This document shows, one piece after another, positions 1 to 9,120 of a stretch of 64,000 bases of DNA; the first letter of the stretch is position 1, and every line of letters starts with the position of its first letter. Made by a program: the position numbers and the translations under genes. This stretch comes from Oligosphaera ethanolica (GTDB taxonomy: Bacteria > Verrucomicrobiota > Lentisphaeria > Oligosphaerales > Oligosphaeraceae). The stretch spans positions 5,430,227 to 5,494,226 of the forward strand of contig NZ_JAUSVL010000001.1 in assembly GCF_030814695.1 (NCBI RefSeq), in the 5' to 3' direction. Under the pieces are notes generated by a model. It searched no databases. It saw only the letters and a list, made by a program, of their open reading frames with translations, and was not told where the DNA came from.

Positions 1-1362
1 CCCAATATCCGCGGCTTCCGTAAAAGCCTCGTGGAGAAATTTCGTGCGATCCGCCCGACGGTGCTACGCTGGCCGGGCGGCTGTTTTGCCGAGACCTACG
101 ACTGGCGTGACGGGATTGGTCCCCGCGATGAACGGCCGGTGCGCCTCAACTGGTGGCATCAGCGCGATCAGCGCTTGGAGTCCAACGCCGTGGGCACCCA
201 CGAGTTCATTGATTTCTGCCGCCTGGTCGGCGCCGAGCCGTATTTTGCCGCCAACATCACCTCGCAGTCGCCGATGGTCGTGCGGGACTGGATTGACTAC
301 TGCAACTCGCCGGCAGGCTCCACCTCCATGGCCCGACTGCGCGAACAAAATGGCTCGGCCGAGCCGTTCCGAGTGCATTTTTGGGGCGTGGGCAATGAAT
401 GCTGGGGCGGCGGCGGCAATATGACGCCCGAAGTCTACGCCCATGAATTCCGCAAGTACGCGGCCATCATGGCCAATAGCGGCAACGGTCTCGAACTCAT
501 CGGCTGCGGCCCCAATGGCGGCGACTGGCGCTGGACGGAAAAATTCCTTCAGCACTTCGAACCATCCGAACACCACATGCAGGGCTATTCCGTGCACTAC
601 TACTGCTCTGCCTGCGGCCACGCCACCGAATTCACCGACCTCGAATACTACCAGATGCTCGTCAAGGCCGCCGGCATCGAAACGGTCATTGAACGCAACT
701 GGCAGCTCATCTCGGGCTTTGGCATGCAAAACTACGCCCGTCTGGTTGTGGACGAATGGGGCTGCTGGCACCCCGAAGGCTCCGGCCCCAGCCAGGGCCG
801 CAATCTCTTCGAACAGCAAAGCACCATGCGCGATGCGCTCGTGGCCGCGCTGACTCTCAATGTCTTCAACAACCACTGTGACAAGGTCCGCATGGCCAAC
901 ATCGCCCAACTGGCCAATAATCTCCACTGTCTCTTCCTCGCCAACGAAAAAAACTGCATCACCACGCCAACCTACCACGTCTTCGACATGTATCAGCAGC
1001 ATCAGGGCGGCAACACCATCCGCTGCATCGGCGATGACGACGACAGCGTCATCGCGTCCAGCGACCCGCGCCAGCCGGCAACGCTGGCCAGTCTGTCCCA
1101 TTCGGCATCCATCCGCAACAAGGTCCTCACGCTCACCATTGCTAATTTGAGCCTGACCGAAAACGCGGGTATCGTTCTGGAGCCCGTCGGCTTCCAGCTC
1201 GGTCGCGACGCCGAAATCACCACTCTGACCAGCAACAACGTCCGCGCCTGCAACACCTTCGCCGCCCCAGACTGCGTCTGCCCTACAGAGCATGAGGGCG
1301 TCGCGACCACCCTGGCCATTCCTCCCGCTTCTGTTGTCTGCCTCAAGGCCAAAGTGAAATAG
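1..1362 (+). CDS. Alpha-L-arabinofuranosidase, GH51 family (5' end outside window)
   Basis: The reading frame is open to the first base, so the gene starts to the left; about 453 codons are visible of a family usually near 500. It begins with the GH51-like stretch NIRGFRKSLVEKF followed by VLRWPGGCFAETYDW. The retaining catalytic pair is visible: acid/base Glu in WGVGNECWG (about residue 133 of the visible frame) and nucleophile Glu in VVDEWGCWH (about 252). The family releases terminal alpha-L-arabinofuranose from arabinoxylan, arabinan or oligosaccharides. The visible part has no signal sequence because the N-terminus is missing, so location is unknown; most GH51 enzymes are cytoplasmic. 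The last ~100 residues fit the usual C-terminal beta-sandwich. The family call is firm; the substrate is inferred. Confidence 0.9.
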   Translation, partial: PNIRGFRKSLVEKFRAIRPTVLRWPGGCFAETYDWRDGIGPRDERPVRLNWWHQRDQRLESNAVGTHEFIDFCRLVGAEPYFAANITSQSPMVVRDWIDYCNSPAGSTSMARLREQNGSAEPFRVHFWGVGNECWGGGGNMTPEVYAHEFRKYAAIMANSGNGLELIGCGPNGGDWRWTEKFLQHFEPSEHHMQGYSVHYYCSACGHATEFTDLEYYQMLVKAAGIETVIERNWQLISGFGMQNYARLVVDEWGCWHPEGSGPSQGRNLFEQQSTMRDALVAALTLNVFNNHCDKVRMANIAQLANNLHCLFLANEKNCITTPTYHVFDMYQQHQGGNTIRCIGDDDDSVIASSDPRQPATLASLSHSASIRNKVLTLTIANLSLTENAGIVLEPVGFQLGRDAEITTLTSNNVRACNTFAAPDCVCPTEHEGVATTLAIPPASVVCLKAKVK

Positions 1363-1422
1363 CCCCACGCAAAGCCCGCATCATCCCTGATCTCACCCCA
1401 TCCCGGAAAGGACCTTCCGCCT

Positions 1423-2049
1423 ATGCCCCGCTTCCCCATCCTGCTCAGTTCTCTGGCCATGCTTTCCACTATGTCGTTGTTTGCGCAGGACCCGCTGCCG
1501 CCGGCACGAGTTACACCCCAGCCTGCCAGCGAATGCGAAAAGCTCTTCAGCAAAATCAGTTTTGATCAGCTCCCCGGTAACCTCAATGCGTACATCCGCG
1601 ACGAGTGGTTCCTGCTCACCGGCGGCACGCCCGAGAGCTACAATAGCATGACCGCCGGCTGGGGCGGCACCGGCATCCTCTGGGGAAAACAAGTCGCTTT
1701 CGTCTTCGTCCACACCGACCGCTTTACCTACCAGTTCATGGAACAAAGCGACATGTTCACCATGTCCTTCATGGACCGCGACGCCAGGCCAGCCCTTGCC
1801 AATATCTTCGGCCGCAAATCCGGTCGCGACACCGACAAGGTCACCGAGGCCGGCGTTACCCCCATCGCCACGCCCGAAGGCGGTGTCACCTACCAGCAGG
1901 CACGCCTCGTTATCGTCTGCAAACGCATTGCCAAAGTACCCCTCACCCAGGACCTCATCACCGGCGATATCGGCTTCAAATACGGCGAAAACAGCTACCA
2001 CTGCCAATACGTCGGCCAAATCATCGGCATCTGGAAACGTAACCCCTGA
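1423..2049 (+). CDS. Exported flavin-reductase-like (FMN-binding split-barrel) protein
   Basis: 208 residues. The ATG at 1423 is preceded by GGAAAGGA at 1405-1412, about ten bases upstream. Residues 1-22 form a hydrophobic leader ending LFAQDP, which looks like a Sec signal peptide. The remainder matches the flavin reductase-like fold: SMTAGWGGTGILWGKQVAFVF is the typical FMN-loop region, followed by TYQFMEQSDMFTMSF and a C-terminal GENSYHCQYVGQIIGIW. Family members bind FMN and reduce flavins or act as flavoredoxins, normally in the cytoplasm; an exported version is unusual. It lies 60 bases downstream of the arabinofuranosidase on the same strand but need not share its function. The redox partner is unknown. 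It is immediately followed by a tandem repeat. Confidence 0.75.
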   Translation: MPRFPILLSSLAMLSTMSLFAQDPLPPARVTPQPASECEKLFSKISFDQLPGNLNAYIRDEWFLLTGGTPESYNSMTAGWGGTGILWGKQVAFVFVHTDRFTYQFMEQSDMFTMSFMDRDARPALANIFGRKSGRDTDKVTEAGVTPIATPEGGVTYQQARLVIVCKRIAKVPLTQDLITGDIGFKYGENSYHCQYVGQIIGIWKRNP

Positions 2050-2230
2050 ACGAGATGCCAACGAATGCCGTAGGGGCCCGCCCTGACGGGGGAGGGACGG
2101 GCGCAGGGTGAAATCCCTGAACGAGATGCCAACGAATGCCGTAGGGGCCCGCCCTGGCGGGTGAGGGGCGTGCGCAGGGTGAAATCCCTGAACGAGATGC
2201 CAACGAATGCCGTAGGGGCAGACCTGCGTG
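2044..2230. repeat. Tandem 71-bp direct repeat (2.6 copies)
   Basis: Units begin at 2044, 2115 and 2186 with CCCTGAACGAGATGCCAACG, exactly 71 bases apart; the third is cut short after about 35 bases. The first copy overlaps the last six bases of the upstream CDS. Each unit holds GTAGGGGCCCGCCCT and GCGCAGGGTGAAAT. No start or reading frame suggests coding. Confidence 0.9.
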
Positions 2231-2238
2231 TCCGCCCC
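2215..2238. repeat. Family F hairpin (GTAGGGGCNGAC / GTCCGCCC)
   Basis: GGGGCAGAC pairs with GTCCGCCCC (one mismatch) around a six-base loop. Closely related hairpins occur at 11813-11834 and 58514-58533, so this is a small dispersed element. No function can be read from the sequence. Confidence 0.6.
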
Positions 2239-2398
2239 CACAGTATTCCACAGGAGTCCCCGGCGTCCAATGCGTCATTCCCCACGGTCCAGAAAGTCCC
2301 ACGGTCTAATCCATGGGACCATGCCTCATAAGTCTGTGAGTCCTCGCCCCAGCGCGCAGCCGACAATTAGTCCCCACGGTCCCCGGCCAATATCCATG

Positions 2399-2538
2399 AC
2401 TGACCGATTTGTAATCGGTCAGTGTACACCCCGGCGCATCGCTGGGACAATTTGCAGGAAACCCACGGCCCGCCGCCGCCCAGCCATTCGACCTTGATTT
2501 CCGCCGACCTTTGCGGCAGCGTGTTTCATAGGAGTCAT
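2399..2538 (-). repeat. Dispersed repeat family B, copy 1
   Basis: On the minus strand it reads ATGACTCCTATGAAAC, CGCTGCCGCAAAGGTCGGCG, GGCTGGGCGGCG, GTCCCAGCGATGCGCCGGGG and TGTACACTGACCGATT. Copies also lie at 43553, 43967, 48758 and 49244 on the plus strand. This copy ends in an 11-bp perfect hairpin (ACTGACCGATT, loop TGT, AATCGGTCAGT, 2399-2423). No convincing ORF is shared between copies. Confidence 0.85.
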
Positions 2539-2583
2539 GGATAATTAAGCCATAGAGCTTCTGGCTGAGTCAAACGCGCCCGT

Positions 2584-2757
2584 TTCCCTGGCCGCAAAGC
2601 GGCAGAAGCGCTGAAAGCGCGAAACATACCAGCCCAGGGCAAGCAGCGCTGAAAGCGCGCGCCGCCCTGGGTACAACGACGTCTACGTCCGTGTTCCTCG
2701 GCCTCTTTGGCCCCAGTCGGCGCAGCTGACTGGGGCCAAAGAGGCAATGGAACTCAC
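2584..2757 (+). repeat. Multi-hairpin repeat family A, copy A1
   Basis: A chain of short GAA-loop hairpins (GCGCTGAAAGCGC), a CCCAGGGC...GCCCTGGG stem enclosing another GAA-loop hairpin, and a perfect 17-bp stem (2702-2718 with 2728-2744) around a nine-base loop. Eight related copies occur in this window, all intergenic. Confidence 0.85.
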
Positions 2758-2915
2758 TTACATACCCGGGGTTGACGTCGGCGATATGTCTGTGCGTCCG
2801 TTCTCAATGGGTGACCGATTACACCGATTTTCCCTTTTTTCCCACGCGCGCCGTTGCATTTCCACCTCTGGCAGATAAATTATTGCCTCGTCCGTATGCA
2901 GGACACCACAGCGCC

Positions 2916-3003
<88 letters not shown>

Positions 3004-3015
3004 GTTTTCGTACAC

Positions 3016-3060
3016 AAAAGCCCAAAACAGTACCGTTCAGTACCGTTTTGGGCTTTTTTC
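3016..3060 (+). terminator. Intrinsic terminator after tRNA-Ser (probably bidirectional)
   Basis: The stem AAAAGCCCAAAAC pairs with GTTTTGGGCTTTT around an inner repeat of CAGTACCGTT; a run of six T follows on the plus strand and TTTT on the minus strand. It would end the tRNA transcript and also the converging regulator gene whose stop is at 3101. Confidence 0.85.
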
Positions 3061-3100
3061 GCTATTACCAGTCCGCCTGGTTAGCTCATACCAGCCGTAG

Positions 3101-4132
3101 TTATATCTTTTGGGCTGAGATGAGGGTGATGGGTTGAGGCCCCGGCCGGTAATTCCTGATGCAGGTCATGCTGCTCGTGAGAATCTCCTCGGCGTGATAG
3201 CCGATGTAGCTCACCCCACCCAAAATCCTCTGCAACGACGGCCGGTTGCAATGGCTGACCACCTGAATCGTCTCGCCGGGGATCATTCCCAGCGCGAGCA
3301 GCTGGTTGTTCACCGTGGGCAGCAGATTGTCGTTCATGACGATGATCCCATCGGGCTTCTCCTTGCGGTTATCGGAAAAAAGTCCGGCAATCAGCCACTG
3401 CTGGGCGATGTTATCGACGAGAGAGATATTCAACGGCAGCATCCACTCAATGGGCACCGCGCATCCGGACGCCTCAGCGATTTCGCGAAAACGCAGCAGC
3501 GCCGGGGATTTCTGAGTTTCCTGAAAGATCACGGCGACTTTACGCGCGCCCCGCACCAAAATTTCCTCCATCGCCAGGGAAAACTGCTGTACATAGTCGG
3601 TGGCCATGCGGATATGATCTTCCGGGGTTTTCTCGGGGTCATAGTCAAAGCTGATGCGCGGGAAGCCTTCCGGTAAGACGACTGTGGAGTTGTGGGCAAA
3701 AAACATAGCCCCGCATAGGCGTTTTTTGGCAGCGTCTTTCTGAAGAGTAGCCACCCCTTTTCCCTGATTGTTCGGAGTGTTGACGTAGTAGGGCACCAGC
3801 GTGACGGGCTGGCCCTCGAACTGAAACTTGTCCACCGACAGGATCAAGGCACTCCAAAGGGAGTCCGCCTGGATTTCCGCCGGGGAATAGATCGGTAGCG
3901 CCAGACCCAAGCGGTAAAGGTGCGGCGGATCAGACCGGACAAAGACGCCGGTGCTGTTTTTGGATTCCAAAAAACCCTCGGCAATCAGAGTGTTAATGGT
4001 CTTCTGAAAAGCCGCCACGCTCACATCATAATGCTCAAGCAGAATACGCCGGGTCGGCAAGATACCGCCCGGAGGGAATTCCCCCGCAACGATGCGGTTA
4101 CGGAGATCGTCGGTTATGCGTTGTACTTTCAC
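3101..4132 (-). CDS. GntR-type transcriptional regulator with sugar-binding (PBP1) sensor domain
   Basis: 343 residues with a GTG start at 4132; an in-frame TGA lies three codons upstream, which fixes the start. Residues 1-65 are a GntR winged helix (ITDDLRNRIVAGEFPPGGILPTRR, then SVAAFQKTINTLIAEGFLE and GVFV). The rest resembles a LacI/periplasmic binding protein type 1 sensor (KVAVIFQE, PDGIIVMNDN, VSYIGYHAEEI). Such proteins bind an operator and release it, or change activity, when a sugar is bound. It follows the secreted hydrolase (start 7444) by about 200 bases on the same strand, so it probably controls the prepilin-hydrolase pair. The ligand is unknown. The same regulator type follows the prepilin-hydrolase pair at the right edge of the window. 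Confidence 0.82.
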   Translation of the reverse strand: MKVQRITDDLRNRIVAGEFPPGGILPTRRILLEHYDVSVAAFQKTINTLIAEGFLESKNSTGVFVRSDPPHLYRLGLALPIYSPAEIQADSLWSALILSVDKFQFEGQPVTLVPYYVNTPNNQGKGVATLQKDAAKKRLCGAMFFAHNSTVVLPEGFPRISFDYDPEKTPEDHIRMATDYVQQFSLAMEEILVRGARKVAVIFQETQKSPALLRFREIAEASGCAVPIEWMLPLNISLVDNIAQQWLIAGLFSDNRKEKPDGIIVMNDNLLPTVNNQLLALGMIPGETIQVVSHCNRPSLQRILGGVSYIGYHAEEILTSSMTCIRNYRPGPQPITLISAQKI

Positions 4133-4333
4133 GTGTTGTCACTCAATTCTCTCAACTGCGCAACTGGGACTGAGTTTGTAGCCAGTCTTCCGCACCGGCG
4201 GCAAGATGTCGCGATTTGGATGTAACCAGCAATGACAGAAGAAGTTGCGCACCTGCTGCTACACGCCTTCGGCACTACACAACGACTCGGTAAACAACGC
4301 CAACTGCCAAGCAATATACAGCCTGCCAGCCCG

Positions 4334-7300
4334 CTATTGCTGGTTATTATGAAAACGTAACTCTTTAATATACAGGGTCACTTCGTCGTCATTACGGTTA
4401 TTGAGGCCGAAGAAAAGTTTTTCGGGCAGCAGTGGCCCGGGTTGGCGGGTATACAAATCAATGGTGTGTGTCCGATATGTGTCATCAATATGCCGGTATA
4501 TGAAGTTGCCTCCGGACGCCACCCCGCCTTTAAGCCAGAACTGGACATTATGGTATCCGGATTGCATCGGCGCCTGGATAGCTTTGACCTGGAAGGTCAG
4601 ATAGCGACAGGCGCGGTCTTCTTCGGTAAGTGTGTAGATGGGGTAGAACCAACGGTCTTTGCAATCGGGCGCAAAAATGCTGCGAAACACCAGTGCCTCC
4701 TCCTCCGCATCATAGCAGACGGTCTTGTCCATGGTAGCGGCATTGGGCTGCCAGCGCGCCGGATTGAGACTGGCCGGTATCGCCTCAGACGCAACCGGTG
4801 CTTCGGGAGCGACAACGCCAGGCGCGGCCAATATCAGCTCGGGTACCTGCTTGCGTTCCAGGGGCGCACCGATATTGACCGGTGGCGAGAAGATCCACCC
4901 TTCGCGATCCTGATTGGCATCGGCGTCGTTGACCAAAAAAGCGAAACGGACCCGGTCATTAGCTTGCCAGGTGCCGCCATCGGGTTTGGGCAAAAGAAGC
5001 TCGTATACTGTTATGGTTCCTTGCCGTTCCACCGTTGACACAAAATTCGCTGGCACTTCGCCTTTATCCGCCGCCAGCCTGGCGCCCTGCGGCGTCAAGG
5101 CGGTAATGTACATTTGTCCGTCCAAGAAGAATTGCAGTGAGTCTTCCTGCCATGATGGCTCTGCAGAGGGATGATGGTGTAGATCGTCAGTGACCTCCGC
5201 GCGGAAGCGGATACCTTCAGGATTCCAGGACAACGTGGAACGGCTTGACAGGTCTTGCGGGCCATCCCAACGCCAAAGGACGGGGGAACTGCTCTTGAAG
5301 TGATCTCGGGTCGCCAGCACGAGCGGCTCGCCCTCCTGGCCCAGGGGTGGCAAACGCCGCCACGCGAGCTCCTTTTCCCAAACACGGGTTAGTTTGCCCG
5401 CGGTAACCTCGACGGCAACCTTGCCGCTGTCGCCAGCCAGCTCAGGCGCAAACTCCACCGGAACGGTGTTCCCCGCTTCCACTACGAAAGCACGTTCCCC
5501 GCCCGTGGTTCCCAATAGCCGGGCCTTGCCCTTTATTGCGGAACTGCCCAGGTTGCGCAGCTGGAGAACGACGCGCTTTTCGCCATCGCGAAACGCAGCC
5601 GTCAACTCGCCAGCAATGGGCGGCAAAACCCGGCCACCAAGCTGATCGGCTGCCACCAGGTTACCGTCGACGAGCAACTTGGCAGTGATGACATAGCTGG
5701 TCTCGTCCGGCAAGTCACCCGGCACCAGCAGAACCGTGACGCTGCTGCTTTCCCCTGCCCCGAGCTTGATGGGCACGGGCGTCGGGGCCTGCCAGCCACT
5801 GGGGACAGTGACGACCAAACTCCCCGCCAGCTCCTGCTGCGATGGATTGTGCAAGACAATGTCCACCGGCCGCTTTTCACCCAACAAGAAGCAGGCGGCA
5901 GGTGGACTGATCGCCAGCATCGGCTGGCCCGCCGCTGCCTGAATCTCGCCAGGGAGGTAGAGGGGCATGCTCAAGGGCACGGAACAGTAGCCGCCCACAG
6001 GCGTAAACTCCAGGTCATCACCAAAAACGCCCACGGCCGCCAATGGCGCCGCTGCCGACAGCAGCAGCGCGCGAGGACCATCGGCATGCCGCCAGATCAC
6101 GCTGCGAGCTTCTCCGCTGGCGGCATTCCGCAGCAGCACTCCTTGAATGCCATCGCCCAAGGACAGCTCACGCGCAAAACTGTAGCCGTTGAGCTGATCG
6201 CCCATGGTCTGCAGCATCCACAGATTGGAGGTGGGAAGGAAGTCGTTGTCAAAAAGCCGATTATGGTCAAACTCTTCCTTTGACGAGAGGGACTTGGTGG
6301 GGATGTAGCAAATAAAATAGAAGTTGCGCTCTACCCCACGCGCGGCGCTGGCCAGGGTGTTGCGGACAAAACCCAGCGAGCGCTCGTGGGCAAAGCTGGC
6401 TTGGGAAGCACCCCCGACGGAATCCTCTGTGTTCCATACCGGCCCCGACCATTTGTACTCCCGGAGTTTTTCCAGATTGGCCTCCCGCGCACTGGTGTAG
6501 TGGTAGGTGTAGATGTCAAAATACTCGCCGCCGCCATTCGCGAAGAGTGAATCCAAAAAACTGTGGATACGTTTGGGATCGTCGCCGGCGGTACCGCAGC
6601 CAGCAACCAAAGCCTTGGGGTTGCCCCGTTTCACCGCCGGATAGAAGGCCTTGAGCATCTCGGCGACGCCTTTGCCCGTGTCGAAGCCGAAGATATTTTG
6701 CTTGAAATCCGGCTCGTTCCACACTTCCCATACCCGTACTGTCGGGTAGCGCCGAGCCAGTTCTTCCGCGCGGTCTGCAAAGAGTTGCCAGCCCCCTTCT
6801 ACCTCAAAAAGGCGTGATGCCCAACTGGGGGTGTACTCGTAATTGACAAAGATGCAAAAGCCCAGCTGGTCCAAAAGGCCAATGCTCTTACCCATGGACG
6901 CGAAGTTCATGTTGCCCTGCTCGCGCTCCATATTCCCCCAGTTGACAATCGTCCGCACCCAGGGCACACCGATGTTTTTCAAAACCGGCAACAGCTGTTC
7001 ACCATGCCAGTGAATCCCCCAGACGTAGCAGCCCAACAGCGAGTGATCAGTATCCTGCCATACTACGGGCGTGTAATTGGCACCGCGAATCTCCCGGGAA
7101 AACAGCACCTGCCCACGGGACAGCAGGGAATAACGCAACTGAAAAGGGCCATCCCAGGAAGCGGGTATGGTGATCACATGCTCGCGCTTGAGCTCCGGTG
7201 TCATCGCCACGGTGACAATTGTCGGCGCCGCGCCGTACCCTAATGCGTCGGTGAGGCGGATCACCTCGTCCACTGGCCCCGAAAAACTGCCGTTATTCAG

Positions 7301-7444
7301 AAACTCCAGTTCAATCCGCTGCGGCGCCCCCGTGAACTCAAGATTACCAAATACCGAGCCCTTCACCTTGAACGCCGGTTCAGCCACGACCGCCACGCAG
7401 ACCAAGGCCCACAAAATACCGCTTACTATGACATGTTTTAGCAT
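4334..7444 (-). CDS. Large secreted clan GH-A glycoside hydrolase (GH39-like barrel) with C-terminal CBM9-like domain
   Basis: 1036 residues. The ATG at 7444 has AAAGGA about eleven bases upstream. Residues 1-21 are a signal peptide (ends VVAEPAF). After an N-terminal beta-domain comes a TIM barrel from about 125 to 450: GVPWVRTIVNWGNME, acid/base Glu244 in VWEVWNEPDF and probable nucleophile Glu340 in GPVWNTEDS. This pattern resembles GH39 beta-xylosidases and related clan GH-A enzymes. Beta-sandwich segments follow. Residues about 720-870 (WNPEGIRFRAEVTDDLHHH, EDSLQFFLDG) resemble the CBM9/DOMON-like sugar-binding domains found on xylanases. It starts 16 bases after the prepilin-like gene, so the two are co-transcribed. 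The exact CAZy family and substrate are not certain. Confidence 0.75.
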   Translation of the reverse strand: MLKHVIVSGILWALVCVAVVAEPAFKVKGSVFGNLEFTGAPQRIELEFLNNGSFSGPVDEVIRLTDALGYGAAPTIVTVAMTPELKREHVITIPASWDGPFQLRYSLLSRGQVLFSREIRGANYTPVVWQDTDHSLLGCYVWGIHWHGEQLLPVLKNIGVPWVRTIVNWGNMEREQGNMNFASMGKSIGLLDQLGFCIFVNYEYTPSWASRLFEVEGGWQLFADRAEELARRYPTVRVWEVWNEPDFKQNIFGFDTGKGVAEMLKAFYPAVKRGNPKALVAGCGTAGDDPKRIHSFLDSLFANGGGEYFDIYTYHYTSAREANLEKLREYKWSGPVWNTEDSVGGASQASFAHERSLGFVRNTLASAARGVERNFYFICYIPTKSLSSKEEFDHNRLFDNDFLPTSNLWMLQTMGDQLNGYSFARELSLGDGIQGVLLRNAASGEARSVIWRHADGPRALLLSAAAPLAAVGVFGDDLEFTPVGGYCSVPLSMPLYLPGEIQAAAGQPMLAISPPAACFLLGEKRPVDIVLHNPSQQELAGSLVVTVPSGWQAPTPVPIKLGAGESSSVTVLLVPGDLPDETSYVITAKLLVDGNLVAADQLGGRVLPPIAGELTAAFRDGEKRVVLQLRNLGSSAIKGKARLLGTTGGERAFVVEAGNTVPVEFAPELAGDSGKVAVEVTAGKLTRVWEKELAWRRLPPLGQEGEPLVLATRDHFKSSSPVLWRWDGPQDLSSRSTLSWNPEGIRFRAEVTDDLHHHPSAEPSWQEDSLQFFLDGQMYITALTPQGARLAADKGEVPANFVSTVERQGTITVYELLLPKPDGGTWQANDRVRFAFLVNDADANQDREGWIFSPPVNIGAPLERKQVPELILAAPGVVAPEAPVASEAIPASLNPARWQPNAATMDKTVCYDAEEEALVFRSIFAPDCKDRWFYPIYTLTEEDRACRYLTFQVKAIQAPMQSGYHNVQFWLKGGVASGGNFIYRHIDDTYRTHTIDLYTRQPGPLLPEKLFFGLNNRNDDEVTLYIKELRFHNNQQ

Positions 7445-7460
7445 TGCTCAGTACGTCCTT

Positions 7461-8264
7461 TCAGGGATTCCAGGGATAAGGCTGGGTGCCGGTACCGGGT
7501 ACCTCCCAAAACTCGTCTCGCTCATCGGCCGCATAGCGAATGCACCAGCGAACCAAGTCGTGAGCCTGCCAACTCTCCACATGGCCATCGGCAAAGGCGG
7601 CACGAGCACTGCCATGGACCAGGCTGAGCACGCCATAATTAGTGTCAGTGTAGCGCGGATGATAAAGATAATAGCCCTGCCCCGTACTCCTGGTCGGTGC
7701 GGTGCCGCCTCCATAACTCAGCGGCGTGCGGGTCTCGGCAAAAAGATGGGTTTTCCCTGGCTGCGTCATCTGCTTGAAATCAATGACCCCAGAGTAGCTG
7801 GTACTGCCAAGGAGCTGACGCCTTTCGTAGAATTTGCCCAAAGCAGCGAACGCACCAGGGTAGTACCAGGCCGCATGGGCAAAATGGATGATCCCGTAAT
7901 CACAACTAGAGTTGCCGCCCTGACGCGCAGTCGGGCAGCGCAAAGCCGCCTTATCGACATAACCGTTGTCAAGCATCACGGACGTCCACGTGTAGTGGAC
8001 GTTGTTGCTGCCAAGGATCATCCGATCACAGATCATCCCTTCGAAATCATTCACGTAAAGCTGCGTCGAGAGCATCAGCTGTTTCTCATTGTTCACGCAG
8101 GCGATGCTGTGGGCCTTGTTGCGGGCCTTCGCTAAGGCCGGCAACAACATCGCCGCCAAGATCGCGATAATCGCTATCACCACCAATAGCTCAATCAGCG
8201 TGAACAAACCACGCCAGCGCTTCCTGCTACACCAATCAACGAATCGCACGTTTGCAGCCTTCAT
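7461..8264 (-). CDS. Prepilin-like H-Xn-DG surface protein (type II pseudopilin leader)
   Basis: 267 residues from the ATG at 8264, chosen because a perfect AAAGGAGG lies seven to nine bases upstream (8270-8277); an upstream ATG at 8312 lacks this. The N-terminus carries a basic patch and then FTLIELLVVIAIIAILA, the class III prepilin signature with Glu at +5, followed by LLPALAKARNKAHSIACVNN. The end has HGSARAAFADGHVESW, the H-Xn-DG motif of this Lentisphaerota/Planctomycete family. The residue before FTLIE is Leu, with Gly one position earlier, so the prepilin peptidase site is not canonical. It is the first gene of a unit with the secreted hydrolase. Role probably pseudopilus or surface anchoring; the specific job is unknown. 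Confidence 0.85.
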   Translation of the reverse strand: MKAANVRFVDWCSRKRWRGLFTLIELLVVIAIIAILAAMLLPALAKARNKAHSIACVNNEKQLMLSTQLYVNDFEGMICDRMILGSNNVHYTWTSVMLDNGYVDKAALRCPTARQGGNSSCDYGIIHFAHAAWYYPGAFAALGKFYERRQLLGSTSYSGVIDFKQMTQPGKTHLFAETRTPLSYGGGTAPTRSTGQGYYLYHPRYTDTNYGVLSLVHGSARAAFADGHVESWQAHDLVRWCIRYAADERDEFWEVPGTGTQPYPWNP

Positions 8265-8352
8265 CGGAAGTCCTCCTTTGAATGTAGCACCAACACCACG
8301 CCCAAACACCAATACTAAGCAGAAATCCTATGTGCATCTTTCAACTTTTTAT

Positions 8353-8381
8353 TATATACCATAAAAAAAGTAAAAAGTCAA
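8353..8381 (-). promoter_or_regulatory. Sigma-70-type promoter of the prepilin/hydrolase unit
   Basis: On the minus strand a TTGACT -35 box (8376-8381) and a TATATA -10 box (8353-8358) are separated by exactly 17 bases, in a strongly AT-rich patch within otherwise GC-rich DNA. Transcription would start about 80 bases before the ATG at 8264. Confidence 0.75.
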
Positions 8382-8628
8382 GAATAAAAAAGAAGGTGTT
8401 ACCAGGAAGCATGGTGTATTTTTGGATTGTGTCGTGTGATTCCAGGGGTTTTACACCCTCTATTCTTCCGCTCACCCTTCGCCCAGAGCGTTAGCTTGCG
8501 GAGCCGAGTCGGAGGCGCTTCACAGCTCACCGTACGATGCGGGCTTTTTTTATGCGGATAGACGGGTATACTTATTCCCAGCCCGTTCCGGCGCCCAATT
8601 CATCTGCTCAATGAAAGGACCGTCCGTT
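8382..8628. other. Gene-free region between divergent genes
   Basis: AT-rich next to the prepilin promoter, then a GC-rich part with GGAGCCGAGTCGGAGGCGC and GATGCGGGCTTTTTTTATG near 8500-8550. The T run could belong to a terminator, but I cannot find a convincing partner for the stem. The peroxiredoxin promoter must lie here. Confidence 0.4.
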
Positions 8629-9090
8629 ATGCAACTGCAAAAAGGTTCGCTTGCGCCGCTTTTTACGCTGAAGGATCATGACGGCAAGGCAGTCAGCCTG
8701 CAAGACTTCAAGGGCCGGAAGGTCCTGGTTTATTTCTACCCCAAAGCCGACACCCCCGGCTGCACCAAGCAGGCATGCGCCCTCCGCGACGCCTGGCAGC
8801 AGCTCAAGGACGCCGGCGTCACCGTCCTCGGCATCAGCCCCGACACCGTCGCCCAACAGAAGAAATTCGCCGATAAGTTCGGGCTGAATTTCGCCCTGCT
8901 CGCCGACGAGGACCACGCCACTGCCGAAGCCTATGACGTATGGGTGGAAAAATCCATGTACGGCAAGACATACTTCGGTGTGCTGCGCTCGTCGTTTCTT
9001 ATCGGCGAGGACGGCAAGGTCATTGAGGCCTGGTATAAGATCAGCCCCGAAGACACCGCGCCGAAGGCCCTGGCAGCCGCCGGCGCCTGA
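8629..9090 (+). CDS. bcp: Thioredoxin-dependent thiol peroxidase (peroxiredoxin Q/Bcp)
   Basis: 153 residues from the ATG at 8629, preceded by AAAGGA nine bases upstream; the ATG at 8611 overlaps this ribosome site and is less likely. The peroxiredoxin motif KADTPGCTKQACALRD holds peroxidatic Cys45 and resolving Cys50, the same spacing as in E. coli Bcp. VLGISPD, GLNFALLAD and RSSFLIGEDGKV are also standard. The enzyme reduces hydrogen peroxide and organic hydroperoxides in the cytoplasm with electrons from thioredoxin. Length is normal. A copy of repeat family C begins 30 bases after the stop. Confidence 0.95.
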   Translation: MQLQKGSLAPLFTLKDHDGKAVSLQDFKGRKVLVYFYPKADTPGCTKQACALRDAWQQLKDAGVTVLGISPDTVAQQKKFADKFGLNFALLADEDHATAEAYDVWVEKSMYGKTYFGVLRSSFLIGEDGKVIEAWYKISPEDTAPKALAAAGA

Positions 9091-9120
9091 TTCGCGCATC
9101 CCTACTGGAAATCGATCAAT

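Noticed and set aside
64..1368. 434-codon minus-strand frame opposite the GH51 gene
   Set aside because: Shadow of a clear family member; no ribosome site and no motif.
2535..2747. Small frames inside family A and B copies (for example 2535-2747, 43505-43909, 48311-48529)
   Set aside because: Frames are not conserved between repeat copies in length or start, and the conserved feature is pairing, not protein.
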